Counted from the first letter of the stretch, positions 1 to 6,991 are shown. The stretch: 7,163 nt of DNA from Lutibacter sp. (GCA_002733285.1 NVVE01000004.1:88450-95612); one strand, 5' to 3'. Notes: generated from the sequence alone by a model not told the origin. Program-made: numbers and translations.

Positions 1-166
1 ATTATTAGATTTTTAATGTTAAATATTGTATATTATTAAATTATACTCTAAAACATAATATATTTTGACTCTTGGTATAATATTCATTTTTTTGAATAAA
101 ATAAATTAGCGAGGATTAAACAAAAAAGAGAGTAACCCCCCATAGCTGTTGACTTTCTTTATTTAT

Positions 167-191
167 GTTATTTCAGGGTTCCCTAAATAAC
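167..191. repeat. imperfect inverted repeat upstream of the oxidoreductase operon
   Basis: Left arm GTTATTT-C-AGGG (167-178) can pair with CCCTAAATAAC (181-191): eleven complementary pairs with one bulged C at 174 and almost no loop, so in RNA the innermost G-C pair would open to give a GTTC tetraloop. No T-tract follows on either strand, so it is not a typical intrinsic terminator. It lies about 65 bases upstream of the -7 box at 257. It could be the end of an upstream transcript or a protein-binding site; the sequence alone does not decide. Confidence 0.4.
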
Positions 192-256
192 TATTCAATA
201 AATGTAATATTCATTATAGATTGATATTTATCATAGTTTACATAATAAATAAGCCA

Positions 257-264
257 TATCTTTG
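257..264 (+). promoter_or_regulatory. Bacteroidota-type -7 promoter box for the oxidoreductase operon
   Basis: TATCTTTG is an exact match to the TAnnTTTG -7 consensus of the Bacteroidota primary sigma factor. The -33 element is weak: the nearest candidate is TTTA at 237-240, 16 bases upstream, instead of TTTG at the usual spacing of about 19-21. Transcription would start near 268-272 and give a leader of about 40 bases before the ATG at 311. The leader contains the 13-base palindrome TGTAATAATTACA (283-295). No Shine-Dalgarno sequence is visible; the start codon is preceded by an A/T-rich stretch ending in TTAAAATG, which is normal in this phylum. Confidence 0.6.
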
Positions 265-310
265 AGAATATCAAAATTAGAGTGTAATAATTACATATAA
301 AATTATTAAA

Positions 311-541
311 ATGGCAAAAGTTAAAGGAGCTATTGTAGTAGATACTGAAACATGTAAAGGATGTGAAGTTTGCATACCTGTTTGTCCTGAAGATGTCATA
401 CGAATGACTACAGAAGTAAACAGAAAAGGCTATCACTATGCTTATATGGAAAACCCCGAAGCTTGTACAGGATGTACAAATTGTGGAATAGTTTGCCCAG
501 ATAGAGCGATCTCAGTTTACAGAGTAAAAGTCACAGCATAA
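311..541 (+). CDS. 2-oxoacid:ferredoxin oxidoreductase, ferredoxin-like delta subunit (2x[4Fe-4S])
   Basis: This 76-residue protein carries two complete [4Fe-4S] cluster motifs of the form CxxCxxCxxxCP: C15, C18, C21, C25 and C52, C55, C58, C62. That is the bacterial 2[4Fe-4S] ferredoxin pattern, here in the small electron-transfer subunit (delta, KorD/VorD type) of a four-subunit 2-oxoacid:ferredoxin oxidoreductase. It should pass electrons from the cluster and TPP site of the alpha/beta core to external ferredoxin in the cytoplasm. There is no signal peptide or membrane segment. It is the first gene of the operon, 18 bases before the alpha gene, in the order delta-alpha-beta-gamma common for this enzyme in Bacteroidota. 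The ATG at 311 leaves a natural N-terminus of 14 residues before the first cysteine. Identity as a ferredoxin-fold subunit is secure; the enzyme's substrate is not. Confidence 0.92.
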   Translation: MAKVKGAIVVDTETCKGCEVCIPVCPEDVIRMTTEVNRKGYHYAYMENPEACTGCTNCGIVCPDRAISVYRVKVTA

Positions 542-559
542 TTAATTAAACGAATTAAA

Positions 560-1684
560 ATGTCAGAGTTAAAATTAATGAAGGGTAACGAAGCCTTAGC
601 TGAAGCAGCAATAAGAGCTGGAGCTGATGCTTATTTTGGATATCCAATCACACCACAATCAGAAGTTATAGAGTATTTAATGACTGAACGTCCTGAAAAT
701 AGAACAGGAATGGTTGTATTACAAGCTGAAAGTGAAGTAGCAGCAATAAATATGGTTTACGGTGCAGCAAGTACAGGTAAAAAAGTACTAACGTCATCAT
801 CAAGTCCTGGAATTTCGCTAAAACTAGAGGGTATTTCTTATTTGGCAGGCGCTGAATTACCAGCAGTAATTGTAAATGTAGTACGTGGAGGACCAGGTTT
901 AGGTACTATTCAACCCTCACAAGCCGATTATTTTCAGTCTGTAAAAGGTGGTGGTCATGGTGATTATAAATTATATGTTTTAGCACCAGCATCTGTTCAA
1001 GAAATGGCTGATTTCGTTGAAGACGCATTCGATATTGCTTTTAAATACCGAGCACCAGTATTAATTTTATCTGATGGAATTATTGGTCAAATGATGGAAA
1101 AAGTATACCTGAAACCTCAAAAAGAAAGATTAACCGATGCAGAACTTATTGAAAAACATGGGGATTGGGCGGTAACAGGTAGAAAAGGAAGAGAACGTAA
1201 TGTTATAACTTCACTCGACTTACAATCAGAAAAAATGGAAGCCAGAGTCCATAGATTGATGAAAAAATACGAACAAATGGAGAAAGAAGATTTACGATAT
1301 GAAAAAATAGATTGTGATGATGCAGAATATCTAATAGTTGCTTATGGCTCAAGCGCCAGAATTAGTCAAAAAGCAGTTGAGCTAGCTCGAAAAGAAGGAT
1401 TAAAAGTGGGACTATTAAGACCAATTACGCTATTCCCCTTCCCTAAGAAACAACTTTTAGAATTAACAGATCAAGTGAAAGGAATTCTAAGTGTTGAATT
1501 AAGTGCAGGTCAAATGGTAGAAGATGTACGACTTTCAGTTGAACATAAAGTACCTGTTGAACACTTTGGTAGAACTGGTGGTATTATACACACACCTGAA
1601 GAAATTTTAGAAGCATTAGAACAAAAAATTATAAAAAATGGAACTATTAGACATCATAAAACCCGAGAATCAAGTATTCTGTAA
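560..1684 (+). CDS. vorB: 2-oxoacid:ferredoxin oxidoreductase alpha subunit (VorB/KorA type)
   Basis: This 374-residue protein is the alpha subunit of a Vor/Kor-type 2-oxoacid:ferredoxin oxidoreductase. The N-terminal pyrimidine-binding domain (about 5-180) carries GYPITPQSE (27-35), QAESEVAAINMVYGA (55-69), the SSSSPGISLK loop (79-88) and RGGPGLGT (109-116). The C-terminal transketolase-like domain (about 250-350) carries AYGSSAR (261-267) and LRPITLFPFP (286-295). With the beta subunit it forms the TPP active site that decarboxylates a 2-oxoacid to the acyl-CoA. Relatives are named either 3-methyl-2-oxobutanoate dehydrogenase VorB or 2-oxoglutarate oxidoreductase KorA; substrate cannot be read from the sequence. 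From memory, relatives end near residue 360. Here 14 further residues after N360 are encoded in the stretch that overlaps the beta gene (1638-1684), which suggests a drifted stop codon. Confidence 0.93.
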   Translation: MSELKLMKGNEALAEAAIRAGADAYFGYPITPQSEVIEYLMTERPENRTGMVVLQAESEVAAINMVYGAASTGKKVLTSSSSPGISLKLEGISYLAGAELPAVIVNVVRGGPGLGTIQPSQADYFQSVKGGGHGDYKLYVLAPASVQEMADFVEDAFDIAFKYRAPVLILSDGIIGQMMEKVYLKPQKERLTDAELIEKHGDWAVTGRKGRERNVITSLDLQSEKMEARVHRLMKKYEQMEKEDLRYEKIDCDDAEYLIVAYGSSARISQKAVELARKEGLKVGLLRPITLFPFPKKQLLELTDQVKGILSVELSAGQMVEDVRLSVEHKVPVEHFGRTGGIIHTPEEILEALEQKIIKNGTIRHHKTRESSIL

Positions 1685-2411
1685 AACAAAATTAATGACC
1701 GATACGGCATTGTCGTATTGTCCTGGTTGTGGTCATGGTACAGCTCACAACTTAGCTATGGAAGTAATTGATGAAATGGGTATTTCTGAAGATACTATTG
1801 GTGTTGCACCAGTTGGTTGTTCTGTTTTAGCTTATGATTTCATGAATATTGATATTACTCAGGCTGCTCATGGACGCGCTCCTGCAGTAGCAACTGCAAT
1901 TACAAGAATTTGGCCAGAAAAATATGTATTTACTTACCAAGGTGATGGTGATTTAGCAGCTATAGGAACGGCAGAAACTATACATGCTTGCAACAGAGGT
2001 GAAAATATTGTCATTATTTTTGTAAATAATGGAATTTATGGAATGACTGGTGGGCAAATGGCTCCTACAACCTTAGAAGGAATGAAATCTTCAACCTCTC
2101 CATATGGTAGAGAAATTGAAACAATGGGATCTCCTTTAAAAATGACTGAATTGATTGCTAACCTTCCAGGAGTTCAATACGCAACTAGACAAGCAGTTCA
2201 TACTCATAAACATGCTCGTAAAGCTAAAAAAGCACTTAAAAAGGCGTTTGAAAATACAAGAAATAAAAAAGGTCTTTCCTTTGTTGAGATTGTTTCAAAC
2301 TGTAACTCAGGTTGGAAAATGACTCCACTTGAATCTAATATTTGGATGGAAGAAAACATGTTTCCTTATTTTCCGCTTGGAGATATTAAAGTAAATGGTA
2401 AATTAAAATAA
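1638..2411 (+). CDS. 2-oxoacid:ferredoxin oxidoreductase beta subunit (TPP-binding)
   Basis: This is the 257-residue TPP-binding beta subunit. It shows the YCPGCGHG motif (C28, C31), a further cysteine in PVGCSV (C61) and C222 in SNCNSGW; together these match the four ligands of the proximal [4Fe-4S] cluster in this family. The TPP/Mg2+ motif runs from GDGD (102-105) to NNGIYGMTGGQ (130-140). HGRAPAVATAI (79-88) is also typical. The gene overlaps the 3' end of the alpha gene by 47 bases in the +1 frame, so translation is probably coupled. I chose the start at 1638 because KPENQVF...KLMTD before the first cysteine resembles the N-terminus of relatives as I recall them. The alternative ATG at 1695 (M20) would lie 10 bases after the alpha stop and remove the overlap. 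Function is secure, start moderately so. Confidence 0.92.
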   Translation: MELLDIIKPENQVFCKTKLMTDTALSYCPGCGHGTAHNLAMEVIDEMGISEDTIGVAPVGCSVLAYDFMNIDITQAAHGRAPAVATAITRIWPEKYVFTYQGDGDLAAIGTAETIHACNRGENIVIIFVNNGIYGMTGGQMAPTTLEGMKSSTSPYGREIETMGSPLKMTELIANLPGVQYATRQAVHTHKHARKAKKALKKAFENTRNKKGLSFVEIVSNCNSGWKMTPLESNIWMEENMFPYFPLGDIKVNGKLK

Positions 2412-2416
2412 GTAGT

Positions 2417-2980
2417 ATGACAGAAGAAATTATCATAGCAGGATTTGGTGGGCAAGGAGTACTATCAATGGGAAAAATATTAGCCTATTCTGGTATTATG
2501 CAAGATCAAGAAGTCAGCTGGATGCCCTCATACGGACCAGAGATGCGTGGTGGAACAGCAAATGTAACAGTTATTTTAAGCGATAATAAAATTAGCTCAC
2601 CATACTTAAAAATATTTGATACAGCTATCATTCTAAATCAGCAATCGATGGATAAATTTGAGGAATCTGTTAAACCTGGCGGGATATTAATTTATGACCC
2701 CAATGGAATTTCTCACCAGCCTACACGAACTGATATAAAAATTTTCCAAATAGAAGGTATTAAACTTGCAAGTGAGATGGGAAATAAAAAAATATTCAAT
2801 ATGGTAATATTGGGAGCATTTCTTAAAGTTAAACCTATTGTACAATTAGATAATGTTATTGCAGGATTAAAAAAATCACTATCTGAACGTTACCATCATT
2901 TAATTCCTTTAAATGAAAAAGCAATTACAATGGGAATGAACAAAGTAAGCCTTTTAAAAATAGTAGAAAATATTTCATAA
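2417..2980 (+). CDS. 2-oxoacid:ferredoxin oxidoreductase gamma subunit
   Basis: This 187-residue protein is the gamma subunit (POR/KOR gamma family, KorC type) of the same enzyme. It starts with the glycine-rich GFGGQGVLSMGK (9-20), then has the conserved SYGPEMRGGTAN (38-49), PGGILIYD (87-94) and NMVILGAF (128-135). In structures of related enzymes this domain packs against the alpha subunit and contributes to coenzyme A binding. It is separated from the beta gene by 5 bases, so it is clearly the same operon. It is the last gene before the terminator at 3015-3054. The length fits a stand-alone gamma subunit, and nothing looks truncated. The enzyme is oxygen-sensitive in many organisms, yet the cluster also occurs in aerobic Bacteroidota, so the operon by itself does not prove an anaerobic lifestyle. 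Confidence 0.92.
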   Translation: MTEEIIIAGFGGQGVLSMGKILAYSGIMQDQEVSWMPSYGPEMRGGTANVTVILSDNKISSPYLKIFDTAIILNQQSMDKFEESVKPGGILIYDPNGISHQPTRTDIKIFQIEGIKLASEMGNKKIFNMVILGAFLKVKPIVQLDNVIAGLKKSLSERYHHLIPLNEKAITMGMNKVSLLKIVENIS

Positions 2981-3014
2981 ATAGACTTTTAATCGTTTGA
3001 TCCATATAAATTCA

Positions 3015-3054
3015 ATTACTTTGTAGTATTCAAACTATAAAGTAATCGTTTTTT
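3015..3054 (+). terminator. intrinsic terminator of the oxidoreductase operon
   Basis: ATTACTTTGTAGT (3015-3027) pairs with ACTATAAAGTAAT (3034-3046): thirteen pairs, one of them G-U, around a six-base ATTCAA loop. After CG comes a run of six T (3049-3054). This is a plus-strand Rho-independent terminator, AT-rich as usual in this phylum, placed 34 bases after the gamma stop codon. There is no A-tract on its left side, so it should not work on the minus strand. The T-tract ends exactly where the ATG of the epimerase gene begins. Confidence 0.75.
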
Positions 3055-3942
3055 ATGACTACAATTTTAGTAACTGGAGGCACAGGACTTATTGGTAAAC
3101 AAGTTTGTAAACTATTGCAAAACAACGGTTACTCTGTGCTAATTTTAAGTAGAACTAAATCAAAAAATCCATCTATATATTATTGGAATATTGAAAAAAA
3201 CTACATTGACAAACAAGCAATATTAAATGCTAATTATATTATTCATCTTGCAGGAGCTGCAATTGCAGATAAAAGATGGACAAAAAATCGTAAGCTAGAA
3301 TTAATTAACAGCAGAGTAAAATCAACAAATTTATTATTCAGCTATATCAAAACCTTCAATCCTGATTTAAAAGGGTTTATCTCAGCTTCAGCTATTGGTT
3401 ATTATGGAGCAATTACTTCCTCAAAAATATTTGTTGAAAAAGATACGCATGGAAAAGATTTTATAAGCACAATTTGCAAACACTGGGAAAAGGCTACTCA
3501 TCAATTTATTTCAATAGATATTAGAACCGTTATTTTTAGAATAGGGGTGGTATTTTCAAAAAGAGGTGGTGCCTTTAAAAAAATAACAATTCCTATTAGG
3601 TTTGGAATTGGAACAGTTTTAGGAAATGGAAAACAATATATGCCGTGGATTCATATTGACGATTTATGTGCGATGTATTTAAAAGCAATTGAAGATACAA
3701 CTATTACAGGCACATTCAATGCCGTATGTCCTGAACATATTACAAATGAACAGCTTACAAAAACAATTGTTAATGCGCTAAAGAAACCTCTTTGGCTACC
3801 AAATATGCCATCTTCTATTTTAAGGTTTATCTTTGGAGAAATGAGTACAATTCTTCTAAAAGGAAGCCGAGTATCTTCTAAAAAGATACAAGAAACTGGA
3901 TTTCATTTCAGCTATAAAAAACTTACTAATTTATTTAATTAG
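3055..3942 (+). CDS. TIGR01777-family NAD(P)-binding epimerase (SDR superfamily)
   Basis: This 295-residue protein is an atypical short-chain dehydrogenase of the TIGR01777 family (relatives YfcH of E. coli, human SDR39U1). The Rossmann dinucleotide loop GGTGLIG is at 8-14, followed by IIHLAGAAIADKRW (62-75), the NSR motif (85-87) and the family signature SASAIGYYG (110-118); MPWIHIDD lies near 200. The C-terminal 50 residues match the DUF1731 domain, including LPNMP, GE, LLKGSRV and GFHFSY. Length is normal for the family. The substrate is unknown; bacterial members are annotated as nucleotide-sugar epimerases without biochemical proof. The start follows from the Rossmann loop, which begins only seven residues in. 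The terminator T-tract of the preceding operon abuts this ATG, so the gene needs either readthrough or a promoter inside the terminator. Its 3' end overlaps the convergent flavoprotein gene by 12 bases. Confidence 0.88.
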   Translation: MTTILVTGGTGLIGKQVCKLLQNNGYSVLILSRTKSKNPSIYYWNIEKNYIDKQAILNANYIIHLAGAAIADKRWTKNRKLELINSRVKSTNLLFSYIKTFNPDLKGFISASAIGYYGAITSSKIFVEKDTHGKDFISTICKHWEKATHQFISIDIRTVIFRIGVVFSKRGGAFKKITIPIRFGIGTVLGNGKQYMPWIHIDDLCAMYLKAIEDTTITGTFNAVCPEHITNEQLTKTIVNALKKPLWLPNMPSSILRFIFGEMSTILLKGSRVSSKKIQETGFHFSYKKLTNLFN

Positions 3943-4881
3943 CCTATTTACAATTTCTCTAACGGGCAAAATTGCTTCTGTATGTTCTATACTTGGTCCA
4001 GCTACCCATACAGTTTTATAGGTTGCTTTAGTTGCAGCATTTGTTACGGCATTGGTACCAATTAAAAATCGAACTAATTTTACCCACTTCTTCAACTTCT
4101 TATTTTTATTCAAAACTACTTCAATCCAGGATTGCTTAGTTCCAATCTTTTGAACATAAGGTGTGTTAATTACAGTACATGGTGTACCCGAAATTCGCTC
4201 TGTCATTACAATATCACCAGCGCCATTTTTTACACAAGCCTGTTTATATTCTTCCGTAATTCCTGCTTCAACAGAAGCTATAAATGGGCTTCCTACAGAA
4301 ACACCCTCGGCTCCTAACCCTAACATTTTATCAATATCAGCTTTACATCCCACTCCACCAGCCGAAATAATAGGAATATTACAATGTTCAACCAACATTG
4401 GAATCAACTCTTCAGGAGACAAATTTCCTCTATGTCCACCAGCTAAATTATTAACAGCTATTATTGCATCTGCTCCTAATTCCTCAACTTTTTTTGCGAA
4501 TTTTAAATCAGTTACATCACAAAAAACTTTAATGTTTTTTTTATGGGCTTCACGAATAGTTTCTAGTGGGCTTCCTAAAGATGTTATAATAAAATCAACA
4601 CCTTCCTCGCAAATGACTCTTAATTGATCCTTATATTTTAGGTTAGACTTGTTGACAATTAAATTAAAACCAAAAGAGCCACCCTTAACTTTAGCGTTGT
4701 TTAATTCCTTAATTGCTGATCTTAATTCATCAAGCGTTCTATAATTTAGCGCAGGAATACAACCTGCAATACCACTTTTCATAGTTTCAATTACCATTGC
4801 TGAATTTGAAACTAAAAACATAGGAGCTTTTATAATTGGATACTTTATATTTAAAAGTTGTATTAATTTTGTTGAATCCAT
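3931..4881 (-). CDS. nitronate monooxygenase / 2-nitropropane dioxygenase family flavoprotein
   Basis: This 316-residue protein is an FMN-dependent TIM-barrel enzyme of the nitronate monooxygenase/2-nitropropane dioxygenase family. Supporting motifs, in order, are IIKAPM (16-21) at the first strand, GFNLIV (71-76), AGGHRG (147-152) with the family's conserved catalytic histidine at H150, IISAGGVG (171-178) and GVSVGSPF (193-200), which would hold the FMN phosphate. The enzyme would oxidise alkyl nitronates (for example propionate 3-nitronate) using O2. The same fold is used by FabK enoyl-ACP reductase and by NADH:quinone reductases, so the exact reaction is not fixed. The start at 4881 is needed because the next Met (M21) lies inside the APM motif. 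It is a single-gene unit with its own promoter (4896-4930) just behind the dnaK terminator, and it converges on the epimerase gene. Confidence 0.85.
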   Translation of the reverse strand: MDSTKLIQLLNIKYPIIKAPMFLVSNSAMVIETMKSGIAGCIPALNYRTLDELRSAIKELNNAKVKGGSFGFNLIVNKSNLKYKDQLRVICEEGVDFIITSLGSPLETIREAHKKNIKVFCDVTDLKFAKKVEELGADAIIAVNNLAGGHRGNLSPEELIPMLVEHCNIPIISAGGVGCKADIDKMLGLGAEGVSVGSPFIASVEAGITEEYKQACVKNGAGDIVMTERISGTPCTVINTPYVQKIGTKQSWIEVVLNKNKKLKKWVKLVRFLIGTNAVTNAATKATYKTVWVAGPSIEHTEAILPVREIVNRLIK

Positions 4882-4895
4882 ATTTCTGATTTTCT

Positions 4896-4930
4896 CAAAT
4901 ATAACAATTATTATGCACGCATAACAAAAA
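4896..4930 (-). promoter_or_regulatory. Bacteroidota-type promoter for the nitronate monooxygenase gene
   Basis: On the minus strand TTTG (4925-4928, within TTTTTG) is followed after 21 bases by TATATTTG (4896-4903). Both boxes match the -33 TTTG and -7 TAnnTTTG consensus exactly, at a spacing within the usual range. Transcription would start near 4889-4892, leaving a very short leader of about 8-11 bases. The promoter sits 10 bases beyond the T-tract of the dnaK terminator, so this gene is an independent unit. Confidence 0.72.
4911..4924. repeat. perfect palindrome between the -33 and -7 boxes
   Basis: TTATGC-AC-GCATAA is an inverted repeat with perfect six-base arms and a two-base centre. 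It lies wholly inside the 21-base spacer of the flavoprotein promoter, directly next to the -33 box. That is a classic position for a repressor or activator operator. No regulator gene is adjacent, so the binding protein is unknown. Confidence 0.45.
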
Positions 4931-4939
4931 GGTTCTAAT

Positions 4940-4972
4940 AAAAAAACGCCCCCTAAAAGGAAGCGTTTTTTC
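4940..4972 (-). terminator. intrinsic terminator of dnaK
   Basis: Read on the minus strand, A6-CGCTTCC pairs with GGGGGCG-T6 around a TTTTA loop, giving seven core pairs (two of them G-U) extended by six A-U pairs, and it ends in seven T (complement of 4940-4946). It begins 18 bases beyond the dnaK stop codon. On the plus strand the two G-U pairs become C-A mismatches, so the hairpin is best as a minus-strand terminator, which fits its position. Confidence 0.85.
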
Positions 4973-4989
4973 TTTGTATTTAAAATAAA

Positions 4990-6903
4990 TTATTCTTCTT
5001 CTTTCACTTCTTCAAAGTCAACATCTTCAACATTATCTCCTTCATCTTTAGGCTGTTCGGCACTGGCATCACCAGCAGGTGCGCCTTGTGATTGAGCTTC
5101 TTGTTGTGCTTTGTACATTTCTTCACTTGCAACTTTCCAAGCTTCATTAATTTTCTCCATTGCAGTATCAATTTGTGCAATATCTTTGGATTCATGGGCT
5201 TTCTTTAATTCAGCAAGAGCCGCTTCAATCGGATCTTTTTTATCTGCTGATAATTTATCTCCAAATTCTTTCAATTGTTTTTCTGTTTGGAAAATCATAG
5301 AATCTGCTCCATTGATTTTTTCTGCAACTTCTTTTGCTGTTTTATCAGCTTCAGCATTTGCTTCAGCATCAGCTTTCATTTTTTGGATATCCTCGTCTGT
5401 TAATCCTGAAGATGCTTCAATTCTAATATCTTGAGTTTTTCCAGTTGCTTTATCACTTGCTGTTACATGAATAATACCATTTGCATCAATATCAAAAGTT
5501 ACTTCAATTTGTGGAGTTCCTCTTTGTGCTGGTGGGATTCCATCTAAATGAAAACGACCAATGGTTTTATTATCAGCTGCCATAGCCCGTTCACCTTGTA
5601 ATACGTGAATTTCTACTGAAGGCTGATTATCTGCTGCAGTTGAAAACACCTGTGATTTCTTAGTTGGAATTGTTGTATTTGCTTCTATTAGCTTAGTCAT
5701 TACATTACCCATTGTTTCAATACCTAATGAAAGTGGAGTAACATCTAACAACAATACATCTTTAACATCTCCTGATAAAACTCCTCCTTGAATAGCTGCT
5801 CCTACAGCTACAACCTCATCAGGATTTACACCTTTTGATGGTGCTTTTCCGAAGAATTTTTGAACAGCTTCAACAACTGCAGGAATACGTGTTGATCCAC
5901 CTACCAAAATAATTTCATCAATTTCAGCTTTTGACAAACCAGAACTTTTAAGTGCTGTTTTACAAGGCTCAATAGTTCTTTTAATTAAATCATCAATTAA
6001 TTGTTCAAATTTAGCTTTTGTTAAACTACGTACTAAATGTTTTGGACCACTTGCTGTTGCTGTAACATATGGTAAGTTAATCTCTGTTGTTGCAGAAGAT
6101 GATAATTCAATTTTTGCTTTTTCAGCTGCTTCTTTCAAACGTTGCAACGCCATAGGGTCTTTACGCAGATCAATATTTTCTTCAGCATTGAATTCTTCAG
6201 CTAACCAGTCAATAATTTTTTGGTCAACATCATCACCTCCAAGGTGTGTATCACCATCAGTTGCTAAAACTTCAAATACACCATCTCCAAGTTCTAATAT
6301 TGAAACATCATGCGTTCCTCCACCAAAATCAAAAACTACAATTTTTCTATCTTCATTCTTTTTATCTAAACCATAAGCCAACGCTGCTGCAGTTGGTTCA
6401 TTAATGATTCTACTTACTTTTAAACCAGCAATTTCTCCAGCTTCTTTCGTAGCTTGACGTTGTGCATCGTTAAAATATGCCGGTACTGTTACCACAGCCT
6501 CAGTTACCTCAGTCCCTAAATAATCCTCAGCTGTTTTCTTCATTTTTTGAAGAATCATTGCTGAAATTTCTTGTGGTGTATATAATCTACCATCAATATC
6601 TACACGTGGTGTATCATTATCTCCTTTTACTACTTTGTAGGGTACACGTTCTGCTTCCATTTTAGACTCAGAATATTTATTCCCCATAAAACGCTTTATT
6701 GAATAAATTGTTTTCAAAGGGTTTGTAACCGCCTGACGCTTTGCTGGGTCTCCCACTTTTCTCTCACCGCCTTCGATAAATGCAACTATAGAAGGTGTTG
6801 TTCTTTTTCCTTCTGCATTTGGAATTACAACAGGCTCATTTCCTTCCATTACAGAAACGCAAGAGTTGGTAGTTCCTAAATCTATTCCTATAATTTTACT
6901 CAT
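4990..6903 (-). CDS. dnaK: molecular chaperone DnaK (Hsp70)
   Basis: This complete 637-residue Hsp70 has the usual family length. The ATPase domain (about 1-385) shows [10 protein letters not shown] (5-14), [17 protein letters not shown] (140-156), [11 protein letters not shown] (168-178), the phosphate loop [10 protein letters not shown] (191-200) with T197 at the usual autophosphorylation position, and [12 protein letters not shown] (332-343). The hydrophobic linker DVLLLDV (382-388) leads to the substrate-binding domain with TPLSLGIET (389-397), then a helical lid and an acidic tail ending [12 protein letters not shown]. It refolds client proteins with DnaJ and GrpE, neither of which is adjacent; a solitary dnaK is usual in this phylum. 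GGGTHDV instead of GGGTFD(I/V) is, in my recollection, typical of Flavobacteriia. The A-rich leader has no Shine-Dalgarno sequence. Upstream TGTCA motifs (6986-7072) may drive heat-shock control; I see no CIRCE element. A terminator follows at 4940-4972. Confidence 0.98.
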   Translation of the reverse strand: MSKIIGIDLGTTNSCVSVMEGNEPVVIPNAEGKRTTPSIVAFIEGGERKVGDPAKRQAVTNPLKTIYSIKRFMGNKYSESKMEAERVPYKVVKGDNDTPRVDIDGRLYTPQEISAMILQKMKKTAEDYLGTEVTEAVVTVPAYFNDAQRQATKEAGEIAGLKVSRIINEPTAAALAYGLDKKNEDRKIVVFDFGGGTHDVSILELGDGVFEVLATDGDTHLGGDDVDQKIIDWLAEEFNAEENIDLRKDPMALQRLKEAAEKAKIELSSSATTEINLPYVTATASGPKHLVRSLTKAKFEQLIDDLIKRTIEPCKTALKSSGLSKAEIDEIILVGGSTRIPAVVEAVQKFFGKAPSKGVNPDEVVAVGAAIQGGVLSGDVKDVLLLDVTPLSLGIETMGNVMTKLIEANTTIPTKKSQVFSTAADNQPSVEIHVLQGERAMAADNKTIGRFHLDGIPPAQRGTPQIEVTFDIDANGIIHVTASDKATGKTQDIRIEASSGLTDEDIQKMKADAEANAEADKTAKEVAEKINGADSMIFQTEKQLKEFGDKLSADKKDPIEAALAELKKAHESKDIAQIDTAMEKINEAWKVASEEMYKAQQEAQSQGAPAGDASAEQPKDEGDNVEDVDFEEVKEEE

Positions 6904-6964
6904 AACTATATATTTATTTTTTGATTTTTATTATTTTTAATCTAACAACAACAAATAGTCAATG

Positions 6965-6991
6965 ATTATGCCATTAAAAAAATTATGTCAA
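6965..6991 (-). promoter_or_regulatory. possible dnaK promoter, sigma-70-like boxes
   Basis: No TAnnTTTG box is present upstream of dnaK. The best minus-strand candidate is TTGACA (complement of 6986-6991) followed after 15 bases by CATAAT (complement of 6965-6970), which would start transcription near 6958 and give a leader of about 55 bases. The Bacteroidota primary sigma factor does not usually use this consensus, and the spacing is short, so this may be a chance match or an alternative-sigma promoter. Confidence 0.3.

Larger units (their letters stand above)
1..310. other. AT-rich intergenic region without a recognisable gene
   Basis: This stretch is strongly AT-rich and broken by stop codons in every frame on both strands, so I see no coding region, tRNA-like T-loop or other RNA gene in it. 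The first 36 bases are open in one plus frame, which is too short to call the tail of an upstream gene. What it does hold is an imperfect hairpin (167-191), a plus-strand promoter box (257-264) and a 13-base palindrome in the leader (283-295). It is the upstream region of the oxidoreductase operon that starts at 311. Confidence 0.6.

Noticed and set aside
81..98. TATTCA-T6-TGAATA hairpin in the left flank
   Set aside because: Only six A/T-dominated pairs with the T-run in the loop instead of after the stem; too weak for a terminator.
78..215. 11-base direct repeat TAATATTCATT at 78-88 and 205-215
   Set aside because: Only two copies, 127 bases apart, of an almost pure A/T word in AT-rich DNA; likely chance.
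272..279. Minus-strand TAATTTTG (TAnnTTTG-like) box
   Set aside because: There is no -33 partner at the proper distance (nearest CAAA on the plus strand is 34 bases away) and no minus-strand gene to the left within the window.
191..436. Minus-strand open frame of 81 codons across the operon leader
   Set aside because: It is antisense to the ferredoxin gene, its composition (F, Y, N, S, I-rich) reflects AT-rich DNA, and it has no recognisable motif.
4163..4627. Plus-strand open frame of 154 codons inside the flavoprotein gene
   Set aside because: It is a shadow of the well-supported minus-strand gene with all its motifs; the plus-strand translation shows no family signature.
5111..5434. Plus-strand open frame of 107 codons opposite the dnaK lid region
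   Set aside because: It is the complement of alanine- and lysine-rich helical DnaK sequence, which often leaves long antisense frames.
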